The notes under the pieces: model-generated | The model's database searches: none | Seen by the model: the letters and a program-made list of their open reading frames with translations, nothing else | What the model was told of the DNA's origin: nothing | Assembly: GCA_026418535.1 (NCBI GenBank) | Contig: JAOABC010000004.1 | Span: forward strand, 62,001-126,000 | Direction: 5' to 3' | DNA length: 64,000 nt | Source of the DNA: Hydrogenothermaceae bacterium | GTDB taxonomy: Bacteria; Aquificota; Aquificia; Aquificales; Hydrogenothermaceae | Shown: piece after piece, positions 62,191 to 64,000 of the stretch | Position numbering within the stretch: position 1 is the first letter of the stretch | Layout of the letters: each line of letters starts with the position of its first letter | Made by a program: the position numbers and the translations under genes

Positions 62191-63720
62191 TCATAAGTGA
62201 GATTCTATGGTTTCCCTTATTTTATCCTCGAAGGACTCCTTGAATTTCTGAGAGTAGCTGGCTATGTAGACCTCTCTATTCTCTCCGGTGTCTACTACCT
62301 TTATCCAGACTCGCCTATGGACTGTATAGAAGGCTAACATTGTTCCTAGGACAACTATAACGGTTCCAACCCAGATTAGGATAGTTCCCGGAAAGTAGCT
62401 TATCTGTAATCCGGAGAAATACCTCGGTTCAAACCTATCTATGAACACTATATACGGAAAGTTGTAAGGTTTAATGAACCTTTCAAAAGACATTATACCT
62501 ACATTAGGGTCTGCTGATACAGGCATATTGAAATCTCTTCCTCTATAAGAAACCTTGAAGATCATCAATGGGTCATACATGTCCTGATGAACCAAAACTG
62601 GATTCTTGTAGTTTAAAGTCTGGTTTAAAAGAGTAAAAGATATATCCTCAAATCTTACTACATCTTCACCAAATGTGAACTTTACTCTCTTGGCATTTTC
62701 AAAAAACTCTATACTCTCCCTCTGAATATCCCTCAACTTCTTCTCTAGATTTACAGATTCCGGAGTGTTCTTTAACTGTTGGAGCTGATGGTTTATAACT
62801 TGAGACCTGTCTATGAGATCTATAAGCTTCCTATACTCTACTACTACCAGCTCTGCCTCTTTTATATCTCCAGTTTTTCCGTAGGATGTCTGGAACACTC
62901 TATAGCCATAATATTCTAATGGCTCATTTACCCTGACGATCCCAGTTTTCACTTCTCTTCCATTTTTAAAGATAGCAATATCACTGTTATAAGATTTTAC
63001 AGCTCCTTGGAACTCTTTACTTTCGTAGAAATCTAACCAGAACTTTCTAACTGCTATCTCAAAAGGCAATTTATATGTCTCATCCCCAGGCACTAAAGAA
63101 CCCTCTCTGTACTTTCTAATGTAATCTGCCTTTTCCCCCTCCGGAATTTCTATCTGACCCCTAACACCAAGAACTGAACCCATAAAAGCACCTACTAAAA
63201 AAACAACAATTCCTACATGGGTAACAAGCATACCAAGTCTTGATATCCTCCCTTTTTCCGAGAACAGATAGACTGTCTTACCATCGTCCTTTATAACCTC
63301 CACCTTCTTAAACCCAAGGTTGTCTAAAAAAAAGACCATCCTGCCTATAACGTCGTCTAAAGTTAGGTTTACGTGAAATCTGAGAGTAGAGGGTTTATTT
63401 ACAATACCCTCTGTCATCCTTTTTTCCACCTTTCCGTAAGCTGTCCTATAAATGGCAGGGAATCTATCTATAGTCGCAAAGATTACAGCAACACCAACCA
63501 TAACTATCAGAAGCTGGTAGTACCAAGCGTGGAACACATTGTTTAGATAGGTCTTCCAGATTACTTTGGCAAAGAACTCACCGTATTCCTTGTAGTAAGT
63601 CGTATAAGTCTCACCTTGTTTTATATATGTTGAACCTAATACAGAAAGTAGAGCTAAAGCTATAAGATAAGCTACACCTAATTTGACATTTCCCAAAACA
63701 GATATCACCTTCTTTATCAA
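62191..63720 (-). CDS. resB: cytochrome c biogenesis protein ResB
   Basis: The 509-residue membrane protein has about four membrane helices (near 12-30, 65-85, 160-185 and 445-470) and a large periplasmic domain, the ResB/Ccs1 layout of system II cytochrome c maturation, which delivers heme with CcsA/ResC. The start is TTG 63720 after GGAGG. The c-type cytochromes encoded at 42.5-43.2 kb are likely clients. A CcsA gene is not in the window. The gene lies 15 bases after the SpoVG-like gene. Confidence 0.9.
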   Translation of the reverse strand: MIKKVISVLGNVKLGVAYLIALALLSVLGSTYIKQGETYTTYYKEYGEFFAKVIWKTYLNNVFHAWYYQLLIVMVGVAVIFATIDRFPAIYRTAYGKVEKRMTEGIVNKPSTLRFHVNLTLDDVIGRMVFFLDNLGFKKVEVIKDDGKTVYLFSEKGRISRLGMLVTHVGIVVFLVGAFMGSVLGVRGQIEIPEGEKADYIRKYREGSLVPGDETYKLPFEIAVRKFWLDFYESKEFQGAVKSYNSDIAIFKNGREVKTGIVRVNEPLEYYGYRVFQTSYGKTGDIKEAELVVVEYRKLIDLIDRSQVINHQLQQLKNTPESVNLEKKLRDIQRESIEFFENAKRVKFTFGEDVVRFEDISFTLLNQTLNYKNPVLVHQDMYDPLMIFKVSYRGRDFNMPVSADPNVGIMSFERFIKPYNFPYIVFIDRFEPRYFSGLQISYFPGTILIWVGTVIVVLGTMLAFYTVHRRVWIKVVDTGENREVYIASYSQKFKESFEDKIRETIESHL

Positions 63721-63735
63721 CTTAAAATTCCTCCA

Positions 63736-64000
63736 CTATATCTGCATAATCTCTTTGTACTTATCTATTATTACCCTTCTAACTCTTTCAGAGAAATCTT
63801 TATCTAAAAGCTGAACTATATCAACAAAGTTTCCTGCAGAGCTTTTTCTTTTTGGAAAACTTAAGAAGAGTCCTCCTGTTTTTGATTGGACGATCTTTAT
63901 ATCCTTTATCAGCAGTGTATCATCTAAAACTATCTCGGCTACTGCTCTAGTTCTTCCACCTATCTTTCCAGTATCAAAAGGATATATCTTTATGTGCGTG
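63736..64000 (-). CDS. spoVG: SpoVG-family protein, 5' end cut by window edge
   Basis: Reading the minus strand from the right edge gives KIYPFDTGKIGGRTRAVAEI, then VLDDTLLIKDIKIVQSK, GGLFLSFPKRKSSAGNFVDI and a stop at 63736. This is the SpoVG fold, a small nucleic-acid-binding regulator with the conserved FVAMPS-like segment (LFLSFPKRK) and a C-terminal helix. About 87 residues are inside the window; the start lies just outside. It precedes resB on one strand. SpoVG family members bind RNA or DNA and control several genes; the role here is unknown. Confidence 0.9.
   Translation of the reverse strand, partial: THIKIYPFDTGKIGGRTRAVAEIVLDDTLLIKDIKIVQSKTGGLFLSFPKRKSSAGNFVDIVQLLDKDFSERVRRVIIDKYKEIMQI

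Overview
The window looks like chromosomal DNA of a thermophilic, Gram-negative, chemolithoautotrophic bacterium of the Aquificota, most like the Hydrogenothermaceae (Persephonella or Sulfurihydrogenibium relatives). This placement is inference. It rests on AT-rich DNA with AGA/AGG and ATA codons and Lys/Glu-rich proteins, lipid A genes (lpxA, lpxI, lpxB), small c-type cytochromes with a ResB-type maturation protein, a futalosine-type UbiD decarboxylase, complex I, an F-ATPase c subunit with a signal-peptide-like leader, and a biotin-dependent carboxylase subunit of the kind used around the reductive TCA cycle.

Layout. 1-2.2 kb: 3' end of a complex I operon (nuoI, midA-like, small membrane protein). 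2.2-7.6 kb: heavy-metal RND efflux pump (cusA/cusB-like) with a Tim44-like protein and a lipoprotein. 7.7-9.0 kb: SbtA-type bicarbonate transporter with a PII-like SbtB. 9.0-12.8 kb: a minus-strand operon arsR-trxA-lpxA-lpxI-class II aldolase-two unknowns with a clear promoter. 13.0-14.2 kb: a CDP-alcohol phosphatidyltransferase and a RibD-type reductase, both broken by single-base frameshifts. 14.3-21.3 kb: yjbQ, mqnL-like ubiD, sigma factor, HtrA lipoprotein, glnE. 21.3-33.1 kb: a decayed transposable element, ppa, tRNA-Asn, valS, argG, a repeat lipoprotein, kamA-like, an MFS-bioF-hisH-trpA cluster and an SQR-like flavoprotein. 33.2-38.9 kb: second decayed element copy, dtd, tetR, a DHH phosphoesterase, and nrdB-nrdA behind a promoter with two NrdR-like boxes.

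38.9-48.8 kb: MFS transporter, a probable outer-membrane protein, peroxiredoxin, two cytochromes c, two SPFH proteins, cutA, aminotransferase, thioredoxin-like lipoprotein, moaE, trmFO. 48.9-56.6 kb: atpB-usp-atpE, then rpmH-rnpA-yidD-yidC-mnmE-rho-rpmE-prfA and tRNA-Arg. 56.7-59.2 kb: a frameshifted Spy/CpxP-like gene followed by a response regulator and sensor kinase, a Cpx-like layout. 59.2-64 kb (minus strand): lpxB, carboxylase B subunit, resB, and the 3' part of a SpoVG-family gene cut by the window edge.

Most of the window is ordinary core genome. The strongest unusual points are: NrdB carries both residue changes that mark class Ic (Mn/Fe) ribonucleotide reductase, under a promoter whose -35/-10 spacer is filled by an NrdR-like box; the palindrome TCCGGA is strongly over-represented in all reading frames; there is a cluster of single-base frameshifts in two adjacent genes; an SQR-like protein lacks one of the three SQR cysteines; and a bicarbonate transporter is paired with a PII-like protein that lacks the cyanobacterial C-terminal redox loop. 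I found no CRISPR array, no intact transposase and no recognisable new defence system.
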